Counted from the first letter of the stretch, positions 9,361 to 18,104 are shown. The stretch is DNA of 38,663 nucleotides from Candidatus Zhuqueibacterota bacterium (GCA_016929055.1 JAFGJN010000165.1:1-38663), one strand, 5' to 3'. Made by a program: numbers and translations. Notes: generated from the letters alone by a model not told the origin.

Positions 9361-10254
9361 TCAGGCGTCCTTTTTTTGCTGTTGCACATACAGGGGTGGC
9401 GCCATACCTGCCTTGTCCTGACCCATGTAAAGCGTGACATGTGGAAAGGGAATTTCGATATCGTTTTGGTCAAAAATCTTTTTGATTCGGCGGTTGAATT
9501 CCCGCCCCACCCGCCACTGTTTGATGGGCTTGGTGGTCAGAAATCCTTTGACGATGAGGGCGGAATTTGCAAATTTGTCGAGGCCGAGAATCTCGGCCGG
9601 TTGCAGGATATCATCGGCGAATTCCGGATCGTTGCGCAGGGATTCATCCACCCGTTTGATGAGTTCGATCACCTGATCGATGTCTTCTCGATAGGCGACA
9701 CCGATATCGAAAACAAAACGCGAAAAGCCTTTGGTCATATTGGTAACGGTATCGATCTGGCCATTGGGAATGAAGTGAACTTTGCCTTCCAGGTCGCGCA
9801 AAATCGTCAGTTTCAGGTTGACTTTTTCAACCAGACCTGCTTTGCCGGCAATTTCGACCACATCGCCTACGCGGATCTGGTCTTCCAGCAGGATAAAAAA
9901 GCCATTGATCACATCCTTGACCAGACTTTGGGCGCCGAAACCTATAGCCAGGCCGACAATACCGGCAGCGGCCAGGACAGGCCCGATTTCGATATCGAGT
10001 TCGCCGAGTACCATCGCTGCCGCCACTAAAATCAGCATCACGGTCAAAATATGGCGGATGACCGAGCTCAAGGTTTCGGCTCGTTTTTGCGCTTCCACAT
10101 CCAGCGTATGGCTGGTGATCACCCGCGTCAAGCGTTTGGCAACAATGCTCACCACATGCAGGCCGATAAAAGCCAGGATCAAAATAATGACAATATTCAA
10201 GAGATGTCCAAGCATGCCTTCCGGAATTTTATCAAGCCAAGCGGAAAAATTCAT
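9361..10254 (-). CDS. MscS-family mechanosensitive ion channel
   Basis: Small-conductance mechanosensitive channel of 297 residues, close to E. coli MscS (286). It opens under membrane tension to release solutes after hypo-osmotic shock. Three membrane segments fill about residues 15-125; the third is the Gly/Ala-rich pore helix (VLAAAGIVGLAIGFGAQSLVKD). The beta domain follows at about 130-180 (QIRVGDVVEIAGKAGLVEKV, FIPNGQIDTVTNMTKG), then the C-terminal alpha/beta region with ENDIEIPFPH-like NDIEIPFPHVTLYM. AAGGAG lies 7 bases before the ATG. It heads the three-gene operon running to 7102. The inner-membrane location is from family knowledge. Confidence 0.95.
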   Translation of the reverse strand: MNFSAWLDKIPEGMLGHLLNIVIILILAFIGLHVVSIVAKRLTRVITSHTLDVEAQKRAETLSSVIRHILTVMLILVAAAMVLGELDIEIGPVLAAAGIVGLAIGFGAQSLVKDVINGFFILLEDQIRVGDVVEIAGKAGLVEKVNLKLTILRDLEGKVHFIPNGQIDTVTNMTKGFSRFVFDIGVAYREDIDQVIELIKRVDESLRNDPEFADDILQPAEILGLDKFANSALIVKGFLTTKPIKQWRVGREFNRRIKKIFDQNDIEIPFPHVTLYMGQDKAGMAPPLYVQQQKKDA

Positions 10255-10418
10255 AAATAGCTCCTTTGTCCAATATCACATGATCGGTCGGCTGTTCGAA
10301 CTCGAACTTATCATGTGCGTTGGAATCAATACAGATGCAGAATTTTCGGCAAGAGTTCAACTCTTTGCACCGAATGGTTTCCCTATCTTTTGTTATCATT
10401 CTTCTTAAGGTCAGTCGT

Positions 10419-12107
10419 TCAATTCGGCGGCAGCACGAGAATTTTTTGGACGCCCGATCGATGGCCCAGAGAAACGCGCAGCCAGTAAACGCCGGATGGT
10501 ACAGTTTGCCCGAATTCATCGGTGCCGTTCCAGCTCAGGGTGGTTGCGCCGTCGAGCCGGGATCGGGCAAAGCGGTGAATTCGGCGGCCCAACACATCAT
10601 AGATCACCGCTTCGAATGTACCTGTTCCGCCGCTGATGTGGGCGGTCAGGGGCGATCGACCGGGATCAAAGGGATTGGGATAGGCTGGATCGAGGGTAAA
10701 ATTGCCGGGCGTCGTCGGCTCAAAGGCGACGGATGTGGCCGCCGTTTTGCTCTGCTTGTCGGCGCTGACAGCCGGAGCGGTGTTCTCCCAGGCGACCAAC
10801 TTTTGCGCCAGTTCCGCTCCTTGATTTGCCTCCGGTACGAAATAGGAGACAAAATCAAAGGTGATGCGATCCGAAAAGAGAACCTGGTTCGCCTGCTGGG
10901 CCTGGAAGAGCAATCCCACATCGCCATAGGAAACAAGGTCGCCGCTGTCCGTTGTGCCATCCGATGTGCCGCCATCGCTGCGGTCGGCATAATAGAGACG
11001 AGCGGATTCCGGCGGGTTAACCGAGGGCAGTGAATAGATCGAGACCACACTGCCGAAATCACCGCTGATCATCATCCACACGGGTTCACCAACTGTTTGG
11101 TCCAGAGTTTGGTCAATCGAATCTGGCTGGCCATCGACGGTGATCGCTTGATCGGTGTTGCAGTCGGAATAAAAACGCGCCCCCGCCACTTCGGCGTTGA
11201 AATCGAGGGACTGGCGCAGCGTCTTGACGCCGGCGAGTGCCAACATTTGCGGGCTTTCGAGCTGGCCTTCCTGTACAACCAAACGAAAACTGTAGGGGAA
11301 ATAGTGGACTTTGTAATCGATGTTCAGCTGCGGGGATAGAAATTGGGTCGGGTTGGCCATCAGTGTTTCCTGATCCTGAAAGGCGCGCACCGGTTTGACC
11401 ACAACCGCGGATTTTTTCCATTTCAGCGTGTCTTCGTCAAAGGAATAGGGACCGATTCCGTATAATATCGTGGGTTCTCCAGCCAGGCGGATTTTTAGTC
11501 GATCGAGGATGTCGCGTTCAGGTTCGAGCGAGAGGGCGAGATGTTCGGGCCAGCCGTTGGCGCTCAGGCCCAGGGTATAGTTTGGTGTTTCCCAGCGGTG
11601 CGCAGCGGGTCGGCTGGATGGGCCGGGCGAATGCACAAGGTAGCCATCCGTTTTCAGATGGTGGCTGTCCCCGGAAAAAGCAAAGAGGTAACACCAGGCC
11701 TTCCGATTGTCGAGCGGATCGTGCAGAGCGATTTCAATACGAGGTTGCGTTGTATCGGTTGCAGCGGGCCAGTGCCAGGTCGGCGCGCGATCGCCGAGAT
11801 CCTGAGGCATCACCACCAGCTCGTCTTCGGCGTCGATGCGGTTGTTTTGCGATTCGGTTTTGTTGTATTTGCGCACGCCGTTTTCGATCGCGATATCATC
11901 CACCTGCCAGGGCAGGGCTCTCCATTCCTGTTCGAATTCCGCATAGGCAAAGAGGCCCATCGAATCGGTCGGCCAGTCGATGGGCGGCAGTTGTTTGCCG
12001 AGAATCACCACGGGAACGTAGGCGCGGGACAGAGAGTCGGCTGGGGCTTCTGTCGCTGTTCCGAAAAGAATGATCAGTGGCAGATAGAACATGTAAAACC
12101 GATGCAT
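10419..12107 (-). CDS. Secreted FlgD-Ig / Por-sorting-domain protein, paralogue of the 5124-6965 product
   Basis: This 562-residue exported protein has a signal peptide (MFYLPLIILFGTATEAPA) and a C-terminal FlgD-Ig-like domain (YPNPFDPGRSPL, LSWNGTDEFGQTVPSGVYWLRV). It shares with the 5124-6965 product, in the same order, EDELVVMPQDLGDRAP, RQSLDFNAEVAGARFYS, SGDFGSVVS and SGDLVSYGDVGLLF. The two are clear paralogues despite modest overall identity. AGAGGT precedes the ATG. Upstream lies a 309-base gap holding an interspersed repeat, then the TonB receptor of the second module. It may be transcribed with that module or from its own promoter. The function of the central region is not recognised. 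Confidence 0.85.
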   Translation of the reverse strand: MHRFYMFYLPLIILFGTATEAPADSLSRAYVPVVILGKQLPPIDWPTDSMGLFAYAEFEQEWRALPWQVDDIAIENGVRKYNKTESQNNRIDAEDELVVMPQDLGDRAPTWHWPAATDTTQPRIEIALHDPLDNRKAWCYLFAFSGDSHHLKTDGYLVHSPGPSSRPAAHRWETPNYTLGLSANGWPEHLALSLEPERDILDRLKIRLAGEPTILYGIGPYSFDEDTLKWKKSAVVVKPVRAFQDQETLMANPTQFLSPQLNIDYKVHYFPYSFRLVVQEGQLESPQMLALAGVKTLRQSLDFNAEVAGARFYSDCNTDQAITVDGQPDSIDQTLDQTVGEPVWMMISGDFGSVVSIYSLPSVNPPESARLYYADRSDGGTSDGTTDSGDLVSYGDVGLLFQAQQANQVLFSDRITFDFVSYFVPEANQGAELAQKLVAWENTAPAVSADKQSKTAATSVAFEPTTPGNFTLDPAYPNPFDPGRSPLTAHISGGTGTFEAVIYDVLGRRIHRFARSRLDGATTLSWNGTDEFGQTVPSGVYWLRVSLGHRSGVQKILVLPPN

Positions 12108-12129
12108 ATATAACCTCTATTGCAATCTC

Positions 12130-12299
12130 GGAGTTTGTGTCAACAGAATCCAATAAAAAGTATTTTTATATCACTCGTGTCCCATCGTCAGATGGGACAC
12201 GAGTGAACTTTATTGTTTTTGAAGCAGTCACCATTTCCACCCGTTTGGCACAAATGCCTTGTTGTGTTTTTTGGGGATTCGGTACGAAGCACCGAATCA
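12130..12299 (+). repeat. Interspersed palindromic repeat, copy A (with nested hairpin)
   Basis: This fills most of the 309-base gap between the FlgD-Ig protein gene and the TonB receptor gene. It opens with an imperfect hairpin (GGAGTTTGTGTCAACAGAATCC) and closes with GATTCGGTACGAAGCACCGAATC. Between them lies the 20-base string CACCATTTCCACCCGTTTGG, present exactly in copy B (24387-24514, opposite strand). Flanking stretches such as GTCAACAGAAT, AAAAAG and TTGGGGATTCGGT are shared too. Relative to copy B it has about 40 extra bases forming a perfect hairpin. Confidence 0.8.
12172..12205. repeat. Perfect 15-bp hairpin with GTGTCCC core, nested in repeat copy A
   Basis: CACTCGTGTCCCATC and GATGGGACACGAGTG pair perfectly around a GTCA loop. 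The element is absent from the corresponding position of copy B. Hairpins with the same GTGTCCC/GGGACAC core occur at 18195-18221 and 32250-32272, all outside genes. No T-tract follows, so it is not an ordinary terminator. Confidence 0.75.
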
Positions 12300-12349
12300 G
12301 GGGCCGTTCAAGACGGTACAAGCTCGCCTTTATAACAACGGTTTAGACG

Positions 12350-12388
12350 GCCAGTCTGTTCCGTAACAATACACTGCGGACGACTGGC
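12350..12388. other. Hairpin downstream of the TonB receptor gene
   Basis: GCCAGTC pairs with GACTGGC, extended by GT-CCG and CGGAC with small bulges. On the plus strand it is followed by GTTATTTTTG, but the adjacent gene runs on the minus strand, where there is no clear T-tract. It may protect or attenuate the receptor mRNA 3' end. Function uncertain. Confidence 0.4.
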
Positions 12389-12416
12389 GTTATTTTTGTT
12401 GTTCTGACCGGCCTCT

Positions 12417-14570
12417 TTAGATTTCGCCGCTGACGGCGAGTGCATAGCTTTTGATCTCGCCCAAAACGCGTTCGGAAACGGTGTAATGATAGTTCAGGGC
12501 GTTTTGTATCAACACTTGAAATCGATATTTTTTCCAGTTATAGCCAAGCCGCACATCCCAGACGCGCATGGGCACGCGTTCATCCAGCGGATAAACGGCC
12601 ACGCGCTCGATACGGCTCATATAGCGAAAATCCGTTTCGGCAAAAAAGCCGTTCCAGGAAAACCGCGGAGAGAAAAAACCGATCCACTCGGGGCGATAGA
12701 GCAACGTTTGTCCGGATTCCTTTTCCCGCGGATCCATCCAGGTTGCGGATGCTTCGATGATGAGCCGATCTTTCCAGACGCGCCAGCGCAGCAGTGTCTC
12801 GATGCCCAAAATAGTCGCGGCCGGATAGTTTTTAAACTGAGCTGTGAGGTCGGAAGCCAGGGTCGGCTCGATGAGATGCTTGTAATAGCTGTAAAAGCCG
12901 GTCAATTCGCAGTAAATGCTTTGGCCGATCGATTGACGCATGCCGATGTCGAGAAGAGTCGAGCGTTCCGGCATGAGATCGGGATTGGGCAGGGCGCGAA
13001 AATCTTTTGACCCGGCGCTGATAAAGCGCTCGACCACGGTGGCGGCGCGAAAACCGCGGCCGAATGAAGTGTGCAAAATGGTGCCGTCCAGAGGCTGAAT
13101 GCTCAGCCCGATCTTGGGACTGAACTGAAATTCCACCGAGTCTCCGACTAGGGTATAGGTGTCGAGGCGCAAGCCGGTATTGAGGTGCAAACGATCGGTC
13201 AGGTGCCAGACATTCTGCACATAGGGTGAGATGCCGTCTGCACGCCGGCTACCGTAAAATTCCGATTCAACCCGGTCGTGACGATAATCCATGCCAAAGG
13301 AAAGACTGTGCTGCGGATGCGGCCGCCAGTTGAACTGTGCTTCTCCACCCAATCCGAGGGCCGGCGTAAAGGCCTCGGTTATATTGAACGGTACGCCGAC
13401 CAGCTGCTGGTTATAGGAGAGGCGCAGGCGCAGCGATAATGAGGGCGAAAACAATTTGTCATAGATCAGGTAGGTCAGGTAGCCGTTCAAGCGATAGCGA
13501 TTGCCGACATCCGTGGGTGGAACTTGAAGCGCCTGGTTCTGTTCGCGCCATTGCAAAAAAAGTTCGCGATCGTCGCTGCTGAATGAGGCAAAAGCGGTCA
13601 AAGACGAATAATCGGGCAGGGTCCAGCGCGTTTTTCCTGTCAGGAACCAGCGGTTAAATTCACCGTTCTGTCGATCGCCGGTCGAGCTGTGATGGGAGAG
13701 AGCAAGACGAAGACCGACCGGCCCAAAGCTTTGCGAATAGCCAAGATCGGTGCGCTGATAGTGGAGCTGCTTGTCGGTCCATTTCCATTCGGGGACAGCG
13801 GGATCGGCATAAAGACCGGCGGTTTGCCGAAAGGAAACGGAAGCACGGCGTTCCGGTAGTTTGGTCAGAATGTTGACGACGCCGCTGATTGCGCCCGATC
13901 CATAGATGGAAGAGGCGGCGCCTTTGAGGACTTCGATATGATCCACTTCGGTGATGGGAACGATGTTCCAGTTGACCTGGCCCAGATCGCTGGTCATGAT
14001 CGGCACGCCATCGAGCAGCACCAGTTGGCGATGGCCTCCTAGCCGGTTATATCCGGATCCACCACGGATATTGATATTTTCGCCCACCAGGCTGACTCCG
14101 GCCAGATTGACCAGCGCCGCATCGATGCTCAGATTGTTGCGGCGACGAATCGTCTCTTGCCCGAGTACGGCCACACTGGCGGCCGCTGCGCTCAAGTCTT
14201 CCGGCAGGCGAGAACTGGTGACAACGATTTGGTTGAGTTCGATAAAAGAGGGCTCCAGCTCGACTTGCACACTTGAGTGAGCCGATGCCTGCACCACCAA
14301 GGGGTGGCGCAGGGTCTTGTAGCCGATATAGCTGATTTTGAGAATGTAGTGACCCGGCGGAATGCGATAAAGAGCAAACCGTCCGTCGACGTCGCTGCTG
14401 GTCCCGAGTAAAGTCCCTTCGATCTGAATATTGGCGCCAGCAAGCGGTTCCTTTGTGCCCAGTTCACGAATGGTACCGCTCACACTCCCAGCGATCTGGG
14501 CCTGAACGGCCGGCGCAAAGAGAAAGGGCAGAGCGATGATGACCATCGTCAACAGGAATAGTCGGCTCAT
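12417..14570 (-). CDS. TonB-dependent outer-membrane receptor with N-terminal CarboxypepD_reg-like domain (second)
   Basis: Outer-membrane transporter paralogous to the 2105-4279 product. From the chosen start it has 717 residues: a signal peptide (MSRLFLLTMVIIALPFLFAPAVQA), a regulatory-like beta-sandwich (SGTIRELGTKEPLAGANIQIEG), a plug (INIRGGSGYNRLG, LVLLDGVPIM, IEVLKGAASSIYGSGAISGVVNIL) and a barrel ending in YALAVSGEI. The track ORF begins 57 bases upstream at 14627, 13 bases after the previous gene. I preferred the Met at 14570 because a clean signal peptide starts there; neither start has a strong ribosome-binding site. It follows a lipoprotein gene and a C1 peptidase gene on the same strand, which may hint at a peptide-derived substrate, but specificity is not readable. 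Confidence 0.92.
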   Translation of the reverse strand: MSRLFLLTMVIIALPFLFAPAVQAQIAGSVSGTIRELGTKEPLAGANIQIEGTLLGTSSDVDGRFALYRIPPGHYILKISYIGYKTLRHPLVVQASAHSSVQVELEPSFIELNQIVVTSSRLPEDLSAAAASVAVLGQETIRRRNNLSIDAALVNLAGVSLVGENINIRGGSGYNRLGGHRQLVLLDGVPIMTSDLGQVNWNIVPITEVDHIEVLKGAASSIYGSGAISGVVNILTKLPERRASVSFRQTAGLYADPAVPEWKWTDKQLHYQRTDLGYSQSFGPVGLRLALSHHSSTGDRQNGEFNRWFLTGKTRWTLPDYSSLTAFASFSSDDRELFLQWREQNQALQVPPTDVGNRYRLNGYLTYLIYDKLFSPSLSLRLRLSYNQQLVGVPFNITEAFTPALGLGGEAQFNWRPHPQHSLSFGMDYRHDRVESEFYGSRRADGISPYVQNVWHLTDRLHLNTGLRLDTYTLVGDSVEFQFSPKIGLSIQPLDGTILHTSFGRGFRAATVVERFISAGSKDFRALPNPDLMPERSTLLDIGMRQSIGQSIYCELTGFYSYYKHLIEPTLASDLTAQFKNYPAATILGIETLLRWRVWKDRLIIEASATWMDPREKESGQTLLYRPEWIGFFSPRFSWNGFFAETDFRYMSRIERVAVYPLDERVPMRVWDVRLGYNWKKYRFQVLIQNALNYHYTVSERVLGEIKSYALAVSGEI

Positions 14571-14640
14571 ACGGAAATCAAAAAGCTGGTGACAGCAGGG
14601 AATGGGTTGTACGGCAAAAAGAGTCATAAGCGATTTCTTG

Positions 14641-15150
14641 TCAATTCTGTTGCGGGTTTGTGGAGGTCGCCGGGTATTGGCCCATCAAGCGCCAATCCAC
14701 CAGAATGTCGATATCCGTTGCAATTGGGTGATCTTTGGAAAGGACGACTGGCCGGTTTTCGACAGTAAACGATATCGGATCAAATCCATAAAAACTGAGA
14801 ATGTTGCCATAGTTCCAGGTTTTGCCCTTTTCCTTCCAGATTGCTGCGACGATCGAATAGCTTGCCAAAGGTGCGGGAATTTCATAAGATGAACGATCCC
14901 GGCTCAGGTTGATCGCGGAATAGGTAAAGACCACATCGCCGAGAGATTCGGGTGGCACTCGAACAGCGGCGATAACCCGTACCGATTCGACATTTTCCGG
15001 CTGCAGCTCGGGATTGAGGAAAACGATGTCGCCGGTGATTGTTGAATTCAGTGTTCCCAGCCCATGATCCATTTCGCAAGCCGCGTTGAGCAGCAAAGCT
15101 GCAAGCGGGATCAATCCGGCGCGTCGGCGCAACAGCTCCATTGCTTTCAT
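14641..15150 (-). CDS. Hypothetical lipoprotein, single-repeat relative of the 4276-5127 lipoprotein
   Basis: This is a 169-residue probable lipoprotein; LIPLAALLLNAACEMDHG has a slightly imperfect lipobox. It is one beta-rich domain of about 115 residues, opening ITGDIVFLNPELQPENVESV and closing with IDILVDWRLM. That pattern aligns with the second half of the two-repeat lipoprotein at 4276-5127 (ITGTVTFNGP to IDIEADWSLV). Its start overlaps the C1 peptidase stop by 4 bases, and the TonB receptor follows. A lipoprotein of this kind thus sits immediately upstream of both TonB receptors, supporting a shared role such as a receptor partner. No known family was recognised. Confidence 0.72.
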   Translation of the reverse strand: MKAMELLRRRAGLIPLAALLLNAACEMDHGLGTLNSTITGDIVFLNPELQPENVESVRVIAAVRVPPESLGDVVFTYSAINLSRDRSSYEIPAPLASYSIVAAIWKEKGKTWNYGNILSFYGFDPISFTVENRPVVLSKDHPIATDIDILVDWRLMGQYPATSTNPQQN

Positions 15151-16334
15151 CGTTTTGCCGCTCGCATCTGGTATTCCTGAATGACTTTTTCCGCGCCATC
15201 CTTGTGGAGAAGAATGGCGAGGATTTTTAATTTGATGTAATCGCCATGAAAGAAAAAATAGCCCGGATATCGGCCTTTAAAGGCGGTAGTCGATGAGTCC
15301 TTGATGAGAAACCAGTCCTCGCCGGTTATCTCTGTGTATCCGATCAAATGGACGCCATGATCGTCGGCGGAAGAGCCGTTGTCGAACCGGAATTCACGGC
15401 TGTGCGAATCGATATATTCGGAGGGGATGTCAAAAGTGGGCACCACTGCGAGATCCGCTTCGCCCGTGCGGCCGGGTTCGCTCACGTCGCCAGCAATAGC
15501 GACGCTGATTCCTTTTTGAATAGCGCTTTTGATCGTCATATAAAAATCATCGAGGGGCACATTGTAATAGTCCTTGCTGTTCCACCAGTTGTCGGGCACC
15601 TTGTAGGCATCCTGGGTCCAATAGGGCAGGTGTCGAAAAGAGATCAACGAGACGTAATCATCCAAAGGCAGCTGTAAATCCTCCTCGAGGTATTGCCGAG
15701 GCGTCATCCATTCGCCGTCCACCTGGATCGAATCCGGCGGCGCACCCATAACCTTGTTCAGAATGAGCCGGGTAGCGGTGATCACCTGGTCTTCGTTCCA
15801 GATCTCCTCTTTGGCGATGTAATCGAGATAACCTTTCAGTTCCTCAATCAGGCGTTCCTGATTGTAGGGGTGCTGATCGTCGAGACGTCCGCTATAGTCA
15901 CCGGCGCGCACCGCGCCGTATTGTTTCATCCGTTCGATTACGGCATTGTGCTGCGATCCCTCGGCGATTAGTGAATTGCCCTTTTCGCGTACAAATCGCC
16001 GCACTTTTTCGACATATTCCCAATAAACCGTAAACATACGCGACAAGGCGATTTCACGTCCCGACAGACGTTTGATTTCCGATTCCAGCAGCGAGGTGGC
16101 TGAAAAGCACCAACAGGTTCCGGTGGTGTCCTGGCGCACCGGTACGGTATGGTAAACCGGGCGATAGGCGTCCGGCGACTTGACCGAGAACCGGCTGACG
16201 TCGAATCGCAAAATACTTTTTTCCTTGCCGTAAAAATCGGCCTCGGTTCGATAGATTGTTTTATCGCGAGGTTTATCAGCGGCATGAGCGGACATGACGG
16301 CTAGTGTTAAAAGAATAAATGACAAACGCCTCAT
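15147..16334 (-). CDS. Secreted papain-like C1 family peptidase (bleomycin hydrolase/PepC-like)
   Basis: Predicted exported cysteine peptidase of 395 residues with signal peptide LSFILLTLAVMSAHA. VRQDTTGTCWCFS supplies the oxyanion Gln68 and nucleophile Cys74 at papain spacing. DDHGVHLIGY supplies catalytic His326. Where papain has the Asn of NSWG, this protein reads WFLIKDSST, so Asp346 occupies the Asn position. The large insert between Cys and His resembles the C1B (bleomycin hydrolase) group, which are usually cytoplasmic aminopeptidases; a signal peptide is therefore noteworthy. GAGGAG precedes the ATG. The gene is coupled by a 4-base overlap to the lipoprotein and TonB receptor genes, so it may trim peptides at the envelope for that uptake module. 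Confidence 0.85.
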   Translation of the reverse strand: MRRLSFILLTLAVMSAHAADKPRDKTIYRTEADFYGKEKSILRFDVSRFSVKSPDAYRPVYHTVPVRQDTTGTCWCFSATSLLESEIKRLSGREIALSRMFTVYWEYVEKVRRFVREKGNSLIAEGSQHNAVIERMKQYGAVRAGDYSGRLDDQHPYNQERLIEELKGYLDYIAKEEIWNEDQVITATRLILNKVMGAPPDSIQVDGEWMTPRQYLEEDLQLPLDDYVSLISFRHLPYWTQDAYKVPDNWWNSKDYYNVPLDDFYMTIKSAIQKGISVAIAGDVSEPGRTGEADLAVVPTFDIPSEYIDSHSREFRFDNGSSADDHGVHLIGYTEITGEDWFLIKDSSTTAFKGRYPGYFFFHGDYIKLKILAILLHKDGAEKVIQEYQMRAAKR

Positions 16335-16403
16335 TTCCGGTCTCCTCTTTTTTTCTCGGGGACACGATGGCCTGGATGATTTATTCGACAGAGAGTGGAA
16401 CGG

Positions 16404-17258
16404 TTATTCCGGGCGGTCATTCTCCTTGCTTACGGGAAATTCTCCATCGATTGCGCCGACGAGGATCGCGCGGGTTTCCGGGCTCAAGTCCTTGTCCGCC
16501 AACCATTGAAGATAACCAATATCATTTTCCCGCACCCATTGCAGGGATCGACCGCGATATTTTCCAAAGCTCAACACCGCCAGGGAGTTTTTCCAGATTA
16601 ATTTGCGATCGGGATCCAGGTAATCCGAAAATTCGCCGGATGCGTAGCGATGCAAAGCGGCAATAGACCGGGGGAGATCGGAATAGCGATCGAGTTGTGC
16701 ATCAAAGACTTGCAGCGTCGCTTGTACATCTCCGAGCGCATCGTGGGCGTCGTGGTGTTCTTTTTGGCAATAAAAGCGCAACGCTGCGGCCAGATCACGC
16801 GGTTCCTTTTTATGAAAAATGACCTGGACATCGACCAGCCGGGTTTTTTCCATGTCGAGAGAACAAGCGCAGCGGCGCAATTCGGCCAGCAAAAACGGCA
16901 CGTCGAATCGGGCGATATTGAAACCGGCCAGATCGCAACCACCGAGAAAAGCGGTGATCTGGGGCGCAAAATGGGTCATGTTCGGTTGAGCAGCCACATC
17001 GGCATCAGTAATGCCGTGTATACGGGTGGCTTCCGGCGGGATCGGCATTCCAGGATTGACCAGTGCCGTCCATTTTTCCTGTGTTCTTTGCGGATTGACC
17101 TTGATGAAGGCGAATTGGACGATTCGGTCCTGCTGAAAATTCAGCCCGGTGGTTTCGAGATCGAAAAAGACCAGCGGGCGCTCCAGGGTCAAAGCGGCGA
17201 ACAGGCGGCCGGATTTGGGTTCGTCGAACGGCAGCGTTTGTTGAAAATCTTTTATCAT
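16404..17258 (-). CDS. DEDDh 3'-5' exonuclease (DnaQ/ExoX-like) with ExoX-type C-terminal domain
   Basis: Exonuclease of the DNA polymerase III epsilon superfamily, 284 residues from the chosen start. The motifs are in order: FDLETTGLN (ExoI, D-x-E), GFNIARFDVPFL (ExoII) and HDAHDALGDVQAT (ExoIII, His and Asp). The C-terminal part (LSFGKYRGRSLQWVRENDIGYLQWL) matches the small domain found after the nuclease in ExoX-like proteins. The Met at 17258 is chosen over the track start at 17384 because GGAG precedes it at good spacing and the extra 42 residues look non-coding. A stand-alone repair or editing role is more likely than a replicative subunit. It lies 69 bases upstream of the C1 peptidase gene. 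Confidence 0.88.
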   Translation of the reverse strand: MIKDFQQTLPFDEPKSGRLFAALTLERPLVFFDLETTGLNFQQDRIVQFAFIKVNPQRTQEKWTALVNPGMPIPPEATRIHGITDADVAAQPNMTHFAPQITAFLGGCDLAGFNIARFDVPFLLAELRRCACSLDMEKTRLVDVQVIFHKKEPRDLAAALRFYCQKEHHDAHDALGDVQATLQVFDAQLDRYSDLPRSIAALHRYASGEFSDYLDPDRKLIWKNSLAVLSFGKYRGRSLQWVRENDIGYLQWLADKDLSPETRAILVGAIDGEFPVSKENDRPE

Positions 17259-17382
17259 GGGCGCTCCGGTTGTTTTGACAAGAGTGATCGAGCGCGCGGC
17301 AATGAGCCGTCTTGAATATAAAATAGGAAACCGGGGTGCAAATATCAAACGATAAATCCGCACCAATTCGGTCGCGCCGGGC

Positions 17383-17416
17383 AAAAAAAATCCCGGTCGT
17401 TAACGTTCGACCGGGA
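17383..17416 (-). terminator. Intrinsic terminator of the parvulin lipoprotein gene
   Basis: TCCCGGTCG and CGACCGGGA form a perfect 9-bp stem around an 8-base loop at 17391-17416. On the minus strand it is followed by T8. It begins 23 bases after the parvulin stop codon, separating that gene from the exonuclease gene. Confidence 0.88.
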
Positions 17417-17439
17417 CTGGTATCGATGATACGAACGTT

Positions 17440-17877
17440 CTATTTCCGCAGGATAATATGATAGCCGAACGGGGTCTCTATGATTTCGGAAACCTGGCCG
17501 GGCTGGAGACCGAAGGCTGCCTCTTCGAAAGCCGGAACCATCTGCCCGCGTCCAAAAATTCCCAGGTCACCGCCTTTTTGTGCGCTGGGACAATCAGAGT
17601 ATTGTGTGGCCAATTCGGCAAAATCGGCGCCCTCTTCCAGCTGCTGCAGCAAATCGACAGCCGTAGCATAGGCCTCTTCTTTAGTTCGAGTGATATTGGC
17701 AGGCGCGCGTTCGGAACCCTGGTACATGATGAGAATATGCGCCGCATGGATTTCGCCTTCAGCTGGTTGCATTTCTTCGGCCGGGGTTTCGGGAGCGGGT
17801 TTTTCTTTTTTGGCACAGCCCCAGGCCAGGGCAAAGGCGACAGTGGCGATCAATAAAAGAACGGCTAGTCTCTTCAT
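17440..17877 (-). CDS. Parvulin-type peptidylprolyl isomerase lipoprotein
   Basis: Small lipid-anchored rotamase of 145 residues. The signal LLLIATVAFALAWGC ends in a lipobox Cys, followed by a Pro/Glu-rich linker and a single complete parvulin domain (HAAHILIMYQGS, YSDCPSAQKGGDLGIFGRGQM, FGYHIILRK). The Met at 17877 is chosen because GGAGG lies 6 bases before it and the signal peptide starts there; the track ORF adds 49 implausible residues. A terminator follows and about 400 gene-free bases precede it, so it is probably monocistronic. It likely assists folding of exported proteins alongside the PpiD-like protein at 185-1981. PrsA-like architecture is similar but longer. Confidence 0.92.
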   Translation of the reverse strand: MKRLAVLLLIATVAFALAWGCAKKEKPAPETPAEEMQPAEGEIHAAHILIMYQGSERAPANITRTKEEAYATAVDLLQQLEEGADFAELATQYSDCPSAQKGGDLGIFGRGQMVPAFEEAAFGLQPGQVSEIIETPFGYHIILRK

Positions 17878-18104
17878 TTTTTCCTCCAGGTTTATTCGGG
17901 ATCGTTTTATTGACAGGAGACAGAACGACGATCCTTTACACGATTTATTTAAAAATTTAGCAAGATATCGCCTAAAAAGCAAGTCAAGTTTTATCCGGTT
18001 TCGATGAGAAGCGACGAATGCCAAACAAAATCAATTGGATAGGGTCACTCCAGGGGTGCAGACTGTCAATTCCGCAAAAGATTGCATTGCCTTTCAAAAC
18101 TGTT

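Noticed and set aside
10255-10418. tRNA-like GTTCGAAC string near 10290
   Set aside because: No acceptor, D or anticodon arms can be built around it. It is a chance palindrome in a short gap.
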